NCBI RefSeq assembly: GCF_011694815.1
Contig: NZ_CP050177.1
Location: forward strand, 2,469,001-2,533,000
Source of the DNA: Streptomyces liangshanensis
Lineage (GTDB): Bacteria > Actinomycetota > Actinomycetes > Streptomycetales > Streptomycetaceae
Direction: 5' to 3'
Length of the DNA: 64,000 nucleotides
Shown piece by piece: positions 1 to 9,420 of this stretch; position 1 is the stretch's first letter, and each line of letters opens with the position of its first letter. The translations under genes and the position numbers were made by a program. Below the pieces are notes generated by a model, which did not search any database, was not told the DNA's origin, and worked only from the letters and a program-made list of their open reading frames with translations.

Positions 1-600
1 CTGGTCGAGGCTGAGCGGCAGCAGCCGGTTCGCCACCGGCGTCTGGGTCAGCATCGACACGAACTCGGTGAAGACGATGTGGAGCTCGTCCACGCCGCCC
101 TCGGCCGTGTCCTGCTGGACGGCCGCGATCAGCGGAGCCGCGACCTTCTTGGCGTCCGCGTACGTCGGGTTGTCGGTGAAGCCCGTCCACGACTCCGTGA
201 CCTCGCGCTCACGGAAGCCGTAGTACGAGACACCCTTGCGGCCGACGATGTACGCGTCGACCTCCTTGCCCTCACCGCGGAGCCGCTCGGTGAGCCGCTC
301 CGCCGCCTTGATGGCGTTCGAGGAGTAGCCGCCGGCCAGTCCGCGGTCGCTCGTGACGAGCAGGATCGCGGCCCGGACCGGGGACTCGGCCTCGGTGGTC
401 AGGGGGTGCTTGGTCGTCGACCCCGTGGCGACCGCGGTGACCGCGCGGGTCAGCTCGGTCGCGTACGGGGTGGAGGCCGCCACCTGGCGCTGCGCCTTGA
501 CGATGCGCGAGGCGGCGATCATCTCCATCGCCTTGGTGATCTTCTTGGTCGCGGTGACGGATTTGATGCGACGCTTGTAGACCCGGAGCTGGGCTCCCAT
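1..600 (-). CDS. atpG: F1Fo ATP synthase subunit gamma (partial, C-terminus outside window)
   Basis: Gamma is the central rotor shaft of F1 and couples c-ring rotation to catalysis in the alpha/beta hexamer. The visible N-terminal 200 residues begin [14 protein letters not shown], followed by the conserved ITKAMEMIA segment and the [12 protein letters not shown] motif, both diagnostic of gamma. The full protein is normally about 300 residues, so roughly the last third lies beyond the window start. It follows atpA by 20 bp as a late gene of the atp operon; atpD and atpC should lie beyond the edge. The ATG start directly continues the conserved N-terminus. Identification is secure. Confidence 0.97.
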   Translation of the reverse strand, partial: MGAQLRVYKRRIKSVTATKKITKAMEMIAASRIVKAQRQVAASTPYATELTRAVTAVATGSTTKHPLTTEAESPVRAAILLVTSDRGLAGGYSSNAIKAAERLTERLRGEGKEVDAYIVGRKGVSYYGFREREVTESWTGFTDNPTYADAKKVAAPLIAAVQQDTAEGGVDELHIVFTEFVSMLTQTPVANRLLPLSLDQ

Positions 601-620
601 GAGTCAGGTCCCTTCCGTCG

Positions 621-2213
621 TCACTTGGCCGCGCCGGCCGGGGCGTCCTCGCCGAGCAGCTTGCCGTCCGAGGTCTCGAACTGCTGCTTGAAGGCGCTGA
701 TCGCGTCGCCGATCGACTGGATCGTGTCGTCGGACATCTTGCCGCCCTCGGCGATGCTGGTGAGGAGGTCCTTGCGCTCGCGGCGCAGGTACTCCAGCAG
801 CTCCGACTCGAAGCGGCGGATGTCCAGGACCGGTACCTCGTCCAGCTTGCCGGTGGTGCCGGCCCACACGGAGACGACCTGCTCCTCGACGGGCATCGGC
901 GCGTACTGCGACTGCTTCAGCAGCTCGACCAGGCGCTGGCCACGGGCGAGCGACGCCTTGGACGCCGCGTCCAGGTCGGAACCGAAGGACGCGAACGCCT
1001 CCAGCTCACGGAACTGGGCGAGGTCCACGCGCAGTCGTCCCGACACCTGGCGCATGGCCTTGTGCTGGGCGGAGCCACCGACACGGGAGACCGAGATACC
1101 GACGTTCAGCGCGGGCCGCTGGCCGGCGTTGAACAGGTCGGACTCCAGGAAGCACTGGCCGTCGGTGATGGAGATGACGTTGGTCGGGATGAACGCCGAG
1201 ACGTCGTTGGCCTTCGTCTCGACGATCGGCAGACCCGTCATCGAACCGGCGCCCAGGTCGTCCGAGAGCTTCGCGCAGCGCTCCAGGAGACGCGAGTGCA
1301 GGTAGAAGACGTCGCCCGGGTAGGCCTCGCGGCCCGGCGGACGGCGCAGCAGCAGGGACACGGCGCGGTACGCGTCGGCCTGCTTCGAGAGGTCGTCGAA
1401 GATGATCAGGACGTGCTTGCCCTGGTACATCCAGTGCTGGCCGATGGCCGAGCCGGTGTACGGCGCCAGGTACTTGAAGCCGGCCGGGTCGGACGCGGGG
1501 GCCGCGACGATGGTCGTGTACTCCAGCGCGCCGGCCTCGTCCAGCGCACCGCGCACGGACGCGATGGTGGAGCCCTTCTGGCCGATGGCGACGTAGATGC
1601 AGCGCACCTGCTTGTTCACGTCGCCCGAGCGCCAGTTGTCGCGCTGGTTGATGATCGTGTCGACGGCAAGAGCGGTCTTGCCGGTCTGACGGTCACCGAT
1701 GATCAGCTGTCGCTGGCCACGGCCGATCGGCACCATGGAGTCGACGGCCTTGTAGCCGGTCTGCATCGGCTCGTGCACCGACTTGCGGACCATGACGCCA
1801 GGGGCCTGCAGTTCGAGGGCGCGGCGGCCGTCGGTCGCGATCTCGCCGAGGCCGTCGATCGGGTTGCCGAGCGGGTCGACGACGCGACCCAGGTACCCCT
1901 CGCCGACGGCGACGGAGAGGACCTCGCCGGTACGACTGACCGGCTGCCCCTCCTCGATGCCGCTGAACTCGCCGAGGACGATGGCACCGATCTCGCGCTC
2001 CTCGAGGTTGAGGGCGAGACCGAGGGTGCCGTCCTCGAACTTCAGCAGCTCGTTCGCCATGGCCGAGGGAAGTCCCTCGATCTTGGCGATACCGTCGCCG
2101 GCCACGCTGACCGTACCGACCTCCTCGCGCGAGGCCGCGTCCGGCTGGTACGACTGGACAAAGGTGTCCAGCGCGTCCCGGATCTCCTCCGGCCGGATCG
2201 TGAGCTCCGCCAT
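621..2213 (-). CDS. atpA: F1Fo ATP synthase subunit alpha
   Basis: This is the non-catalytic nucleotide-binding subunit of the F1 hexamer, 530 residues, the usual length. It starts [15 protein letters not shown]. It shows the beta-barrel domain (about 1-95), the Walker A motif GDRQTGKTA near residue 170, and the [11 protein letters not shown] signature near 370. The reading frame stays open upstream, but the family N-terminus fixes the start at this ATG, which has GGGA about 8 nt upstream and AAGGAG further away. A 137-bp gap holding a 7-bp hairpin separates it from atpH. Identification is secure. Confidence 0.98.
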   Translation of the reverse strand: MAELTIRPEEIRDALDTFVQSYQPDAASREEVGTVSVAGDGIAKIEGLPSAMANELLKFEDGTLGLALNLEEREIGAIVLGEFSGIEEGQPVSRTGEVLSVAVGEGYLGRVVDPLGNPIDGLGEIATDGRRALELQAPGVMVRKSVHEPMQTGYKAVDSMVPIGRGQRQLIIGDRQTGKTALAVDTIINQRDNWRSGDVNKQVRCIYVAIGQKGSTIASVRGALDEAGALEYTTIVAAPASDPAGFKYLAPYTGSAIGQHWMYQGKHVLIIFDDLSKQADAYRAVSLLLRRPPGREAYPGDVFYLHSRLLERCAKLSDDLGAGSMTGLPIVETKANDVSAFIPTNVISITDGQCFLESDLFNAGQRPALNVGISVSRVGGSAQHKAMRQVSGRLRVDLAQFRELEAFASFGSDLDAASKASLARGQRLVELLKQSQYAPMPVEEQVVSVWAGTTGKLDEVPVLDIRRFESELLEYLRRERKDLLTSIAEGGKMSDDTIQSIGDAISAFKQQFETSDGKLLGEDAPAGAAK

Positions 2214-2267
2214 CTGGGTTCCCTGCTCTCCTTGTTGGGCCCGAAGTTTCTTTGGGGGTCTGCGGGT

Positions 2268-2284
2268 CTGGGGGCGACCCCCAG
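2268..2284 (-). other. Intercistronic hairpin between atpH and atpA
   Basis: The minus strand reads CTGGGGG, a 3-nt loop, then CCCCCAG: a perfect 7-bp stem. It lies inside the only long gap of the operon, about 55 nt before the atpA start. No U-run follows, so it is not a classical terminator. It may be an RNA processing or stability element that adjusts F1 subunit stoichiometry; that role is inference. Confidence 0.5.
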
Positions 2285-2350
2285 GAATCTTCTGCAATCT
2301 CTGCACGGCCCAACCGGGCCGCTCGTCCTGCTGTTCTGCGGTGGTGCGGG

Positions 2351-3166
2351 TCAGCCGGCCAGTCGCCGGGCCGCCTCGTCGAGACGGTCCGCGATCGTGC
2401 CGTTGATGACCTCGTCGCCGACCCGTACCGAGATCCCGCCGAGGACCGCGGGGTCCACGTCGAGGTTCAGGTGCATCGGGTGGCCGTAAAGCCTCGCCAG
2501 TGCGGCGCCGAGGCGCTGCTTCTGGCCGTCGCTGAGCGGGACCGCCGACGTGACGACGGCGACCAGCCGGTCGCGCCGTTCCGCGGCGATCCTGGACAGG
2601 GTGTGGATACCCGCTTCCAGGCTACGTCCACGCGGCTGTGCCACGAGTCGTACGACCAGGCGCTCGGTCACCGCTTCGGCGCGGCCGCCGAGCAGGGTCC
2701 TGAGCAGCGCGGTCTTGGCCTGGACCGTCGCCGACCGGTCGGTCAGCGCGGCGCGGAGGTCGGGGCTGGAGAGGACGATCCGGCCGAACCGGAACAGCTC
2801 GTCCTCCACGTTGTCCAGCGAGCCGGTCCGCTGGGCGGCGGTGAGGTCGGCGACGGCCGACAGCTCCTCCACCGCGTCGACCAGGTCGCGCGGCTGGGAC
2901 CAGCGGGAGCGGACCATGCCGGACACCAGGTCGGAGGTCGTACCGCCCACCTGCCCGTCCAGCAGTCGCGCGGCCAGCCCGGCCTTGCCCTCGCCGTCCT
3001 GCGCCGGGTCGGTCAGGACCCGGCGCAGCGAAACCTCGCGCTGGAGCAGCGCCGTGACGGCGGCCAGCTCGTCCGCGAGCTTCACGGCGTCGACCGACGT
3101 GCTGTCGGTCAGCGCGTCCAGACGCTCACGAGCGGCAGCCAGCGCCTCGCGGCTAGCTCCGTTCAT
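2351..3166 (-). CDS. atpH: F1Fo ATP synthase subunit delta
   Basis: Delta is the peripheral-stalk subunit (OSCP homologue) that ties the top of F1 to the b dimer. The 271-residue product has a helical N-terminal half ([28 protein letters not shown]) and the conserved C-terminal pattern ending in [16 protein letters not shown], the delta/OSCP signature. It is longer than the roughly 180-residue E. coli delta because of the extended form found in actinobacteria. Its start codon overlaps the atpF stop by 4 bp, indicating translational coupling. Position in the operon supports the call. Confidence 0.96.
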   Translation of the reverse strand: MNGASREALAAARERLDALTDSTSVDAVKLADELAAVTALLQREVSLRRVLTDPAQDGEGKAGLAARLLDGQVGGTTSDLVSGMVRSRWSQPRDLVDAVEELSAVADLTAAQRTGSLDNVEDELFRFGRIVLSSPDLRAALTDRSATVQAKTALLRTLLGGRAEAVTERLVVRLVAQPRGRSLEAGIHTLSRIAAERRDRLVAVVTSAVPLSDGQKQRLGAALARLYGHPMHLNLDVDPAVLGGISVRVGDEVINGTIADRLDEAARRLAG

Positions 3167-3720
3167 CGTGTGGCCTCCGTCTTGGACGCGCCGTCCTCGA
3201 GCTCGTCGAGGAAGCGGTCGATCGTGCGGCTCTGCCGGGCGGAGTCCTCCAGGGACTCGCCGACGAGCTTGCCCGCGAGATCGGTGGCGAGCTTGCCCAC
3301 GTCGCGGCGCAGGGCGCCGGCCGCGGCCTTGCGGTCCGCCTCGATCTGCGCGTGACCGGCGGCGATGATCTCCTCGCGCTGCCGCTGGCCTTCCGCTTTC
3401 ATCTCCTGGATGATCGCGGCGCCCTGCTCGGTCGCCTCCTGCCGGAGACGCGCGGCCTCGTGGCGGGCCTCGGCGAGCTGCGCCTTGTACTGCTCCAGGA
3501 CGCTCTCGGCCTCGGCCTTGGCGGCGTCGGCCTTCTCGATGCCGCCCTCGATGGCCTCGCGACGCTCTTCGAGAACCTTGTTGATGTTCGGGAGGAGCTT
3601 CTTGGCGAGGAAACCGAAGACGATGATGAAGGCGAGCAGGCCGATGATGAGTTCGGGGATCGGGGGAACCAGCGGGTTTTCCGATTCCTCGACCGCGAGC
3701 TGAACCAGGGGATGGCTCAC
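3163..3720 (-). CDS. atpF: F1Fo ATP synthase subunit b
   Basis: Subunit b forms the peripheral-stalk dimer. The 185-residue protein has one N-terminal membrane segment (PELIIGLLAFIIVFGFLAKK, about residues 22-41). A long, highly charged Ala/Glu/Arg/Lys-rich coiled coil follows from about 45 to 160 and includes the VLEERREAIEGGIEKAD pattern typical of actinobacterial b subunits. The last bases overlap atpH by 4 bp. It lies 42 bp after atpE, the standard order c-b-delta. Confidence 0.96.
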   Translation of the reverse strand: MSHPLVQLAVEESENPLVPPIPELIIGLLAFIIVFGFLAKKLLPNINKVLEERREAIEGGIEKADAAKAEAESVLEQYKAQLAEARHEAARLRQEATEQGAAIIQEMKAEGQRQREEIIAAGHAQIEADRKAAAGALRRDVGKLATDLAGKLVGESLEDSARQSRTIDRFLDELEDGASKTEATR

Positions 3721-3762
3721 ATCAGTGCCTTTCGTCTAGTGGATCTGCGGCGGATCTGGAGA

Positions 3763-4074
<312 letters not shown>

Positions 4075-4965
4075 TCAGTGGGCCTCGGCGAGCACGGCCT
4101 GCTTCTCGCGGGCCGGCTCAGCGTGGTCGGCGTGGTCGTCACCGTGACCCGAGAGCGCACCTTGGATGAAGGTGCAGGTCAGCAGGACGAACACGTACGC
4201 CTGAAGCGCCTGGATGAAGAGCTCGAAGGCGGTCATCACGAGGACCATCACGAACGAGACGGCGGCGTAGGCGATGCCGATGCCGTTCAGCAGGTACCAG
4301 CTGGCGATCGTGAACAGCAGGATCAGCGTGTGGCCGGCGAACATGTTCGCGAACAGTCGCACCGCGTGCGTGAAGGGCCGGACCAGCAGGTTCGAGAAGA
4401 ACTCGATCACCATGGCCAGCGGGAGCACCGGGCCGAGCGACTTGTCGTACCCGGTGAAGTTCTTGAGGGCGCCGACGAAGCCGTGGCGCTTGAAGGTCAG
4501 CGACACCCAGAGGACGTAGACGATCAGCGCGAGCCCGACCGGGTACGAGATGATCGCCGTCACCGGGAACTGGGCGAGCGGGATGATCGACCAGAGGTTC
4601 ATCATCCAGACGAAGAAGAACAGCGAGACGACGAGGGGAACGTACTTCTCGCCCTCGCGCTTGCCGATCGTCTCGTACACGATGCCGCGGCGGACGAAGT
4701 CGTAACCGGCCTCGGCCACCATCTGGAGCTTGCCCGGGACGAGCTTCGGCTTCCGGAAGGCCGCCCAGAAGAAGACGACGATGATGATCGAGCCCAGGAC
4801 GGCCAGCAGCATGGTCTTGTCGAAGTACCAGCTGGTGCCGGTGCCCCCGTGCCCGATCAGGGGCTTGAACAGGAACGAGTGCAGGCCGGGTGCCGGGAAA
4901 CCACACCCGTCGAAGATGTGGCAGTCGGTCTCGAAGGCGAGCACCTGCGTCGGGTCAGCACTCAC
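4075..4965 (-). CDS. atpB: F1Fo ATP synthase subunit a (proton channel)
   Basis: Subunit a provides the proton half-channels beside the c-ring. The 296-residue product is polytopic, and the essential Arg lies in FTHAVRLFANMFAGH (about residue 210). I prefer the GTG start: the order on the minus strand is AAGGAG, CCCGCG, GTG, ideal Shine-Dalgarno spacing. An in-frame ATG lies six codons upstream, but the ribosome-binding site sits between the two. The N-terminal ETDCHIFDGCGFPAPG segment is typical of Streptomyces. A 228-bp gap separates it from atpI. Confidence 0.95.
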   Translation of the reverse strand: MSADPTQVLAFETDCHIFDGCGFPAPGLHSFLFKPLIGHGGTGTSWYFDKTMLLAVLGSIIIVVFFWAAFRKPKLVPGKLQMVAEAGYDFVRRGIVYETIGKREGEKYVPLVVSLFFFVWMMNLWSIIPLAQFPVTAIISYPVGLALIVYVLWVSLTFKRHGFVGALKNFTGYDKSLGPVLPLAMVIEFFSNLLVRPFTHAVRLFANMFAGHTLILLFTIASWYLLNGIGIAYAAVSFVMVLVMTAFELFIQALQAYVFVLLTCTFIQGALSGHGDDHADHAEPAREKQAVLAEAH

Positions 4966-5193
4966 CGCGGGCTCCTTCAGCATGGCGCATAGGTACGGCA
5001 ACCTCGTTGTGTCGGCGCGGCGCTGAGCCGCGGTTCGGCACTGGACAGGTGGAACGGATGGGGGAGCGGCGGTCGGGTTTCGAGCCTCGCGTCGAAACAA
5101 CAGGCGTCAGCTCGGATGCCCGCGCCCGCAATGCCGCAGTTGGCACCGGACGATAGCAGGGTCCCGAACAGTCGCTTATCCCGGCCCTACCCC

Positions 5194-5631
5194 TCACGTC
5201 GAGGACCCCGACTTCTGGGGCGCGCTGCCCTTCGAGGATTCGGGTTCGACGTAGAGGATCTTGGCCTTCATGTGAGCACGCGCCTGAGCGCCGATCCACA
5301 CCAGGGTGGCCGCGACGAGCGTGGCGGCGAAGGCTTTCGGATTGAACAGTGTGGTGTTCTTGAACGCGGCCATGAAGATGAACAGCAGCAACAGCTGGGC
5401 TGTGTACAACATCAGGCCCATCGCCTGGAACAGGTGCGGCAGCGATTTCGCCGTCCGTTCGAGCACCACGAGCCCGATCCCCATGAACAGGATCACGATC
5501 AGCGCGCCGACACCCGCGCCCAGAGCTCCCTTTCCACCGGCGACCACACCACTGACGACAGCGGCGACGGCACCGGCGGCGGCAGTGGGCACGGCGGTGT
5601 GAAGGAGGTTCCGGACGTCGTGGGACGGCAT
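5194..5631 (-). CDS. atpI: AtpI-like membrane protein of the ATP synthase operon
   Basis: This small integral membrane protein is thought to help assemble the c-ring or support ion supply in other bacteria. The 145 residues contain about four hydrophobic segments: one in the Ala/Val-rich TAAAGAVAAVVSGVVAGG region, then ALIVILFMGIGLVVL, MLYTAQLLLLFIFMAAF and FAATLVAATLVWIGAQA. A polar tail ends the protein. Sequence conservation in this family is low, so its place as first gene of the atp operon is the main support. The promoter region and a Rex-like operator lie upstream. Confidence 0.85.
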   Translation of the reverse strand: MPSHDVRNLLHTAVPTAAAGAVAAVVSGVVAGGKGALGAGVGALIVILFMGIGLVVLERTAKSLPHLFQAMGLMLYTAQLLLLFIFMAAFKNTTLFNPKAFAATLVAATLVWIGAQARAHMKAKILYVEPESSKGSAPQKSGSST

Positions 5632-5758
5632 GGCGGCAGCTCCGCTTGCTGGGTGGGGCAGATGGTGTCGTCATGGACGAGCGTAGGCCCGGTCCGAGAG
5701 AAGGTTTCTCGGGCCAACGAACCGTCGCACTACGGTCCTTCGGCTCTGTCGCCGGGTC

Positions 5759-5776
5759 TCGTGAACAGTATCACAA
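5759..5776 (-). promoter_or_regulatory. Candidate Rex (NADH/NAD+ sensor) operator upstream of the atp operon
   Basis: The minus strand reads TTGTGATACTGTTCACGA, matching the Streptomyces Rex operator pattern TTGTGAA-N4-TTCACAA at all but two defined positions. It lies about 128 bp upstream of atpI in the 273-bp gap 5632-5904. Rex represses respiratory genes when NADH/NAD+ is low. As I recall, the atp operon is among its reported S. coelicolor targets. No certain -35/-10 pair could be assigned in the gap. Confidence 0.72.
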
Positions 5777-5904
5777 ACTATTTGATGAGGTCTTTACCCA
5801 GGTGGTGTGCTACCTGTCACACGTGAGAGTGGGCGCGCCCATGTGTATTGCTGAAATGGGCGCGTTGTGTGGTATTGGACCTCAGTGCGGTAAATGGAAA
5901 AGTG

Positions 5905-7248
5905 TCATCGCCGGGACCCGGCCTTGCCGCGTTCAGGAAGACGCGAACGAGCGCCGAGCGCAGTCGCGCCGTTGACGCCGGCGGGAACAGGCGTGCGTTC
6001 CCCGGGCATCTCCCGTGCGTCGGCGGCGAGTCCGGGCACGATGTCCTCCACCGTGATCTCCGCCCGCTTGCGGCGCCGGTAACGGGGCGGGACGAACGAC
6101 TCCGCCCAACGCGGCGCCCGCGGTGTGAACCGCGGCAGCAGCAGGAGCACCAGACCCACCGCGCTGAGCGGCACGATCAGCAGCAGGATCCACATCGCCG
6201 CCGAGTGCACCGAGTAGAGCACCACACCGAACGCGATCAGCGCGGACCAGAAGTACATGATCAGGACCGACCTGCTGTGCGAGTGCCCGATCTCCAGCAG
6301 CCGGTGGTGCAGATGGCCGCGGTCCGCCGCGAACGGCGACTGGCCGTTCCAGGTACGGCGCACGATGGCCAGCACCAGGTCCGCGAACGGGATCGCGATG
6401 ATCGTCAGCGGCAGCAGCAGCGGGATGAAGACCGGCAGCATCTCGTGCGTGGCCTCCCGCTCGGAGCCGGCGAACAGGTACAGGCGGTCCGGGTCGACCT
6501 GGCCGGTGATGGAGATCGCGCCCGCGGCGAGCACCAGGCCGATGAGCATCGAGCCCGAGTCACCCATGAAGATCCGCGCGGGATGCATGTTGTGGGGCAG
6601 GAACCCGAGGCACATCCCCATGAGGATGACGGCGAACAGCGTCGCGGGGGCGGCCTCCTCGATGCCGTACCCGACCCACAGCCGGTACGAGTAGAGGAAG
6701 AACGCGCTCGCCGCGATGCACACCATGCCGGCCGCGAGGCCGTCCAGGCCGTCCACGAAGTTCACCGCGTTGATCGAGATGACCACCAGCGCGACGGTCA
6801 GCAGATTGCCCTGCCAGGCGGTGAGCGCGACGGTGCCGACACCCGGGACGGGGATCCACAGGATCGTGAGGCCCTGGATCACCATCACACCGGCGGCGAT
6901 CATCTGCGCCCCGAGCTTGATCAGCGCGTCGATCTCGAACTTGTCGTCCAGGACCCCGACCAGCCAGATCAGCGCGGCGCCCGAGAGCAGGGCGCGCGGC
7001 TCGTTGGAGCGCTCGAAGACCCCGCTCAGGTTCTGGAGGTTGTCCGCGACGAGCAGTCCCGCGCAGAGCCCGAGGAACATGGCGATCCCGCCGAGTCTCG
7101 GTGTCGGCTCCCGGTGCACGTCACGGGCGCGGATCGCCGGCATCGCCCCGACCGCGATCGCGAACTTCCGCACCGGGCCGGTCAGCAGGTAGGTCACCGC
7201 GGCCGTCACACAGAGCGTCAGCAGGTAATCACGCACAGGCTGCCCCAC
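5905..7248 (-). CDS. WecA/TagO-type undecaprenyl-phosphate N-acetylhexosamine-1-phosphate transferase
   Basis: The protein transfers a sugar-1-phosphate from a UDP-sugar to undecaprenyl phosphate, the first step of a cell-surface polymer. It is polytopic (about 10-11 membrane segments) and shows the family motifs: [43 protein letters not shown] and the His motif DRGHLHHRLLE. A charged cytoplasmic tail of about 75 residues follows. The preferred start is the GTG giving VGQPVRDYLLTL; a GTG nine codons upstream is also open. It lies just upstream of the atp operon but is separated by the Rex-site gap. The exact polymer is unknown; LCP ligase and wall genes lie nearby. Confidence 0.88.
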   Translation of the reverse strand: MGQPVRDYLLTLCVTAAVTYLLTGPVRKFAIAVGAMPAIRARDVHREPTPRLGGIAMFLGLCAGLLVADNLQNLSGVFERSNEPRALLSGAALIWLVGVLDDKFEIDALIKLGAQMIAAGVMVIQGLTILWIPVPGVGTVALTAWQGNLLTVALVVISINAVNFVDGLDGLAAGMVCIAASAFFLYSYRLWVGYGIEEAAPATLFAVILMGMCLGFLPHNMHPARIFMGDSGSMLIGLVLAAGAISITGQVDPDRLYLFAGSEREATHEMLPVFIPLLLPLTIIAIPFADLVLAIVRRTWNGQSPFAADRGHLHHRLLEIGHSHSRSVLIMYFWSALIAFGVVLYSVHSAAMWILLLIVPLSAVGLVLLLLPRFTPRAPRWAESFVPPRYRRRKRAEITVEDIVPGLAADAREMPGERTPVPAGVNGATALGARSRLPERGKAGSRR

Positions 7249-7380
7249 AGGAATCGCTGGCCATCTGAGCACCACACATTAGCCCGCACCGGAAGCGCGG
7301 GCGGATACCGCGTCCCCCCGGGAGGAGGACACACGGTTCTGGCAGATGGTTGCACGGCTTCCTGTCGACACCAATTCCAT

Positions 7381-8661
7381 TCAGGAAAGGGGGCCGTACG
7401 GCGGAAAGCGTTCGGCCAGTTCCCGCACCCGGGCGCGTACGTCGCGCCGGTTCTCGGCGCCTTCGCGCAGCGCCTCCGCGAACAGCACGGCGATCGCCGC
7501 CATCTCGGGCTCCGTCATGCCCTGCGTGGTCACGGCGGCGGTGCCCAGGCGGATGCCGCGCCCCCGCGCGTACGGCAGGGCGCAGGTGTCCAGGACCAGG
7601 CCCGCGGCGGCGAGGCGGCCGCGGGCCGTCCTGCCGTCCACGCCGAGCGGGGCGGGGTCCGCGGTGATCAGGTGGGTGTCCGTGCCGCCCGTGGTGATCA
7701 GGAAGCCCTCGGCGGCCAGCGCGCCGGCGAGCACGCGCGCGTTCGCCACGACCTGGTGGGCGTACGCGCTGAACGCGGGGGTCGCCGCCTCCCCGAACGC
7801 GACGGCCTTCGCCGCGACGGAGTTCATCTGCGCGCCGCCCTGCGTGAAGGGGAACACCGCGCGGTCGACCCGCTCCGCCAGCTCTTGGCCGCACAGGACC
7901 ATCCCGCCTCGCGGGCCGCGCAGTACCTTGTGCGTGGTGGCGCACACGACGTCCGCGTACGGCACCGGGTTGGGCGCCGCTCCCCCGGCGACCAGGCCGA
8001 TCGGGTGCGCGGCGTCCACGATCAGGTAGGCGCCCACCTCGTCGGCAGCGGCGCGGAAGGCCGCGTAGTCGAGGTGGCGGGGGTACGAGATCGAGCCGCA
8101 GACGATCGCCCGGGGGCGGTGCTCGCGGGCCAGGGCGCGCACCTGCGGCAGGTCGACGAGGCCGGTGCGCTCGTCGATCCCGTACCCGACGAAGTGGAAC
8201 CACTGGCCGGAGGAGTTCACCGGGGCGCCGTGGGTGAGGTGCCCGCCGTACGGCAGTCCCAGGGCGAGGACGGTGTCACCGGGGCGCAGCAGCGCGGCGT
8301 AGGCCGCGAGGACGGCGGCGGACCCGGAGTGCGGCTGCACGTTGGCGTGCCCGGCGCCGAACAGGGCCTTCGCGCGGTCCACGGCGATGCGCTCGGCGGT
8401 GTCGACCAGCTCGCAGCCGCCGTGGTGGCGGGCGCCGGGGTAGCCCTCGGCGTACTTGTTGGCGAGCGGGGAGCCGAGGGCGGCGAGCACGGCGGGCGAG
8501 GTGATGTTCTCGGCGGCGGTGAGCTGGAGGCTGTCGGCCTGCCGGCGCGCCTCCCCGAGAATCACCTCGGCCATCTCGGGATCCTGGCGCAGGAGCCGTT
8601 CGTACGAGGGCGCGTACGCGGGCACGGGGGTGGGGGTGGGTGCGTGGTGGACGACCGGCAT
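7381..8661 (-). CDS. glyA: Divergent serine hydroxymethyltransferase-like PLP enzyme
   Basis: This fold-type I PLP enzyme of the SHMT family has 426 residues. Canonical SHMT interconverts serine and glycine with tetrahydrofolate. Visible landmarks are the Glu motif TAAENITSPAV, NKYAEGYPG, the PLP-lysine motif ATTHKVLRGPRGG, and GGTDTHLI. It is clearly a divergent paralogue: the usual Tyr-Tyr after GYPGxR is His-His (GARHHGGCE), and DMAHxAG reads DAAHPIG. The ATG has GGAG 6 nt upstream; the open frame further upstream begins with TTG and lacks family sequence. The substrate may be serine or another beta-hydroxy or alpha-methyl amino acid. Confidence 0.82.
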   Translation of the reverse strand: MPVVHHAPTPTPVPAYAPSYERLLRQDPEMAEVILGEARRQADSLQLTAAENITSPAVLAALGSPLANKYAEGYPGARHHGGCELVDTAERIAVDRAKALFGAGHANVQPHSGSAAVLAAYAALLRPGDTVLALGLPYGGHLTHGAPVNSSGQWFHFVGYGIDERTGLVDLPQVRALAREHRPRAIVCGSISYPRHLDYAAFRAAADEVGAYLIVDAAHPIGLVAGGAAPNPVPYADVVCATTHKVLRGPRGGMVLCGQELAERVDRAVFPFTQGGAQMNSVAAKAVAFGEAATPAFSAYAHQVVANARVLAGALAAEGFLITTGGTDTHLITADPAPLGVDGRTARGRLAAAGLVLDTCALPYARGRGIRLGTAAVTTQGMTEPEMAAIAVLFAEALREGAENRRDVRARVRELAERFPPYGPLS

Positions 8662-8754
8662 GACGGGCTCCGGGCCTCGGGAGCGGTGCTTGCCCTCCAA
8701 TGTAGGCCTGGGGCCGCGCGGCTGCCCGCCGGCGCGGACGTGGCCCGACAGGCC

Positions 8755-9420
8755 CTAGGGGACGCGCCGGGCCGGTACGCCGGTGAGTGCCGTGACCACC
8801 GGGTCGAGCGCCTGGTTGATCTCGTCGCCGATCGAGCGGAAGAACGTGATGGGGGCGCCGTACGGGTCGTAGACCTCGTCGGCCTCCGCGCTCGGGGCCA
8901 GCAGCCAGCCGCGCAGCGCCGCCGCGGCGCGGACCAGGGCGCGGGCGCGCTCCACCATGCCCTCGTCCAGCGGGTCGGGCAGGGTGGCCGGGTCTATGGC
9001 CCGTACCAGCCGGGTGAACTCCTTGAGGGTGAAGGTGCGCAGCCCCGCGGAGTGCCCCATCGAGATCACCTGGGCGCGGTGGTCGCGGGTCGCGGTGAGG
9101 ACGAGGTCGGCCCGGATGACGTGCTCGTCGAGGAGTTCGCGGCCGACGAACCCGGACGCGTCGGCGCCGAAGTCGGCGAGGACCGCCTCGGCGTTGGACT
9201 CCATGGGGGCCCCTTCGTGGCCCCAGGTGCCCGCGCTCTCCACGATCAGCCCGTCGGTGAGGCGCGCGCCGAGGCGGACGCTCAGGGCATGCCGGTTCAG
9301 CCGCTCGGTGATGGGCGAGCGGCAGACGTTGCCGGTACTGACGTGGAGGATGCGGAAGGTGTCGATGTTGCTGCCGGTGTATGCGGTCTCCGCTATGCCA
9401 CGCCCCTCAGGGGCGGTCAA
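8755..9420 (-). CDS. Low-molecular-weight protein tyrosine phosphatase-like protein with Cys-to-Ser P-loop
   Basis: The 221-residue protein has the LMW-PTP/arsenate reductase fold pattern: beta strand FRILHV, P-loop STGNVCRSP (residues 28-36), and a late DPYGAP loop that normally supplies the general-acid Asp. The family nucleophile is the first Cys of C-x5-R. Here that position is Ser28 (codon AGT), while Cys33 and Arg34 remain. Classical phosphatase activity is therefore doubtful; it may bind phosphotyrosine or phosphosugar ligands. No ATG or GTG exists in the right place, so the start is taken as the TTG overlapping the stop of the TsaC/Sua5 gene, giving LTAPEGRG. Coupling to that gene is likely. 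Confidence 0.82.
   Translation of the reverse strand: MTAPEGRGIAETAYTGSNIDTFRILHVSTGNVCRSPITERLNRHALSVRLGARLTDGLIVESAGTWGHEGAPMESNAEAVLADFGADASGFVGRELLDEHVIRADLVLTATRDHRAQVISMGHSAGLRTFTLKEFTRLVRAIDPATLPDPLDEGMVERARALVRAAAALRGWLLAPSAEADEVYDPYGAPITFFRSIGDEINQALDPVVTALTGVPARRVP

Noticed and set aside
4966..5100. Longer N-terminus for atpB (ATG at 4983 or further upstream)
   Set aside because: The ribosome-binding site AAGGAG lies between that ATG and the GTG, and the extra residues are not family sequence.
7282..7302. GCCCGC/GCGGGC stem between glyA and the transferase gene as a terminator
   Set aside because: Only a 6-bp stem with no U-run, about 80 nt after the glyA stop; too weak to call.
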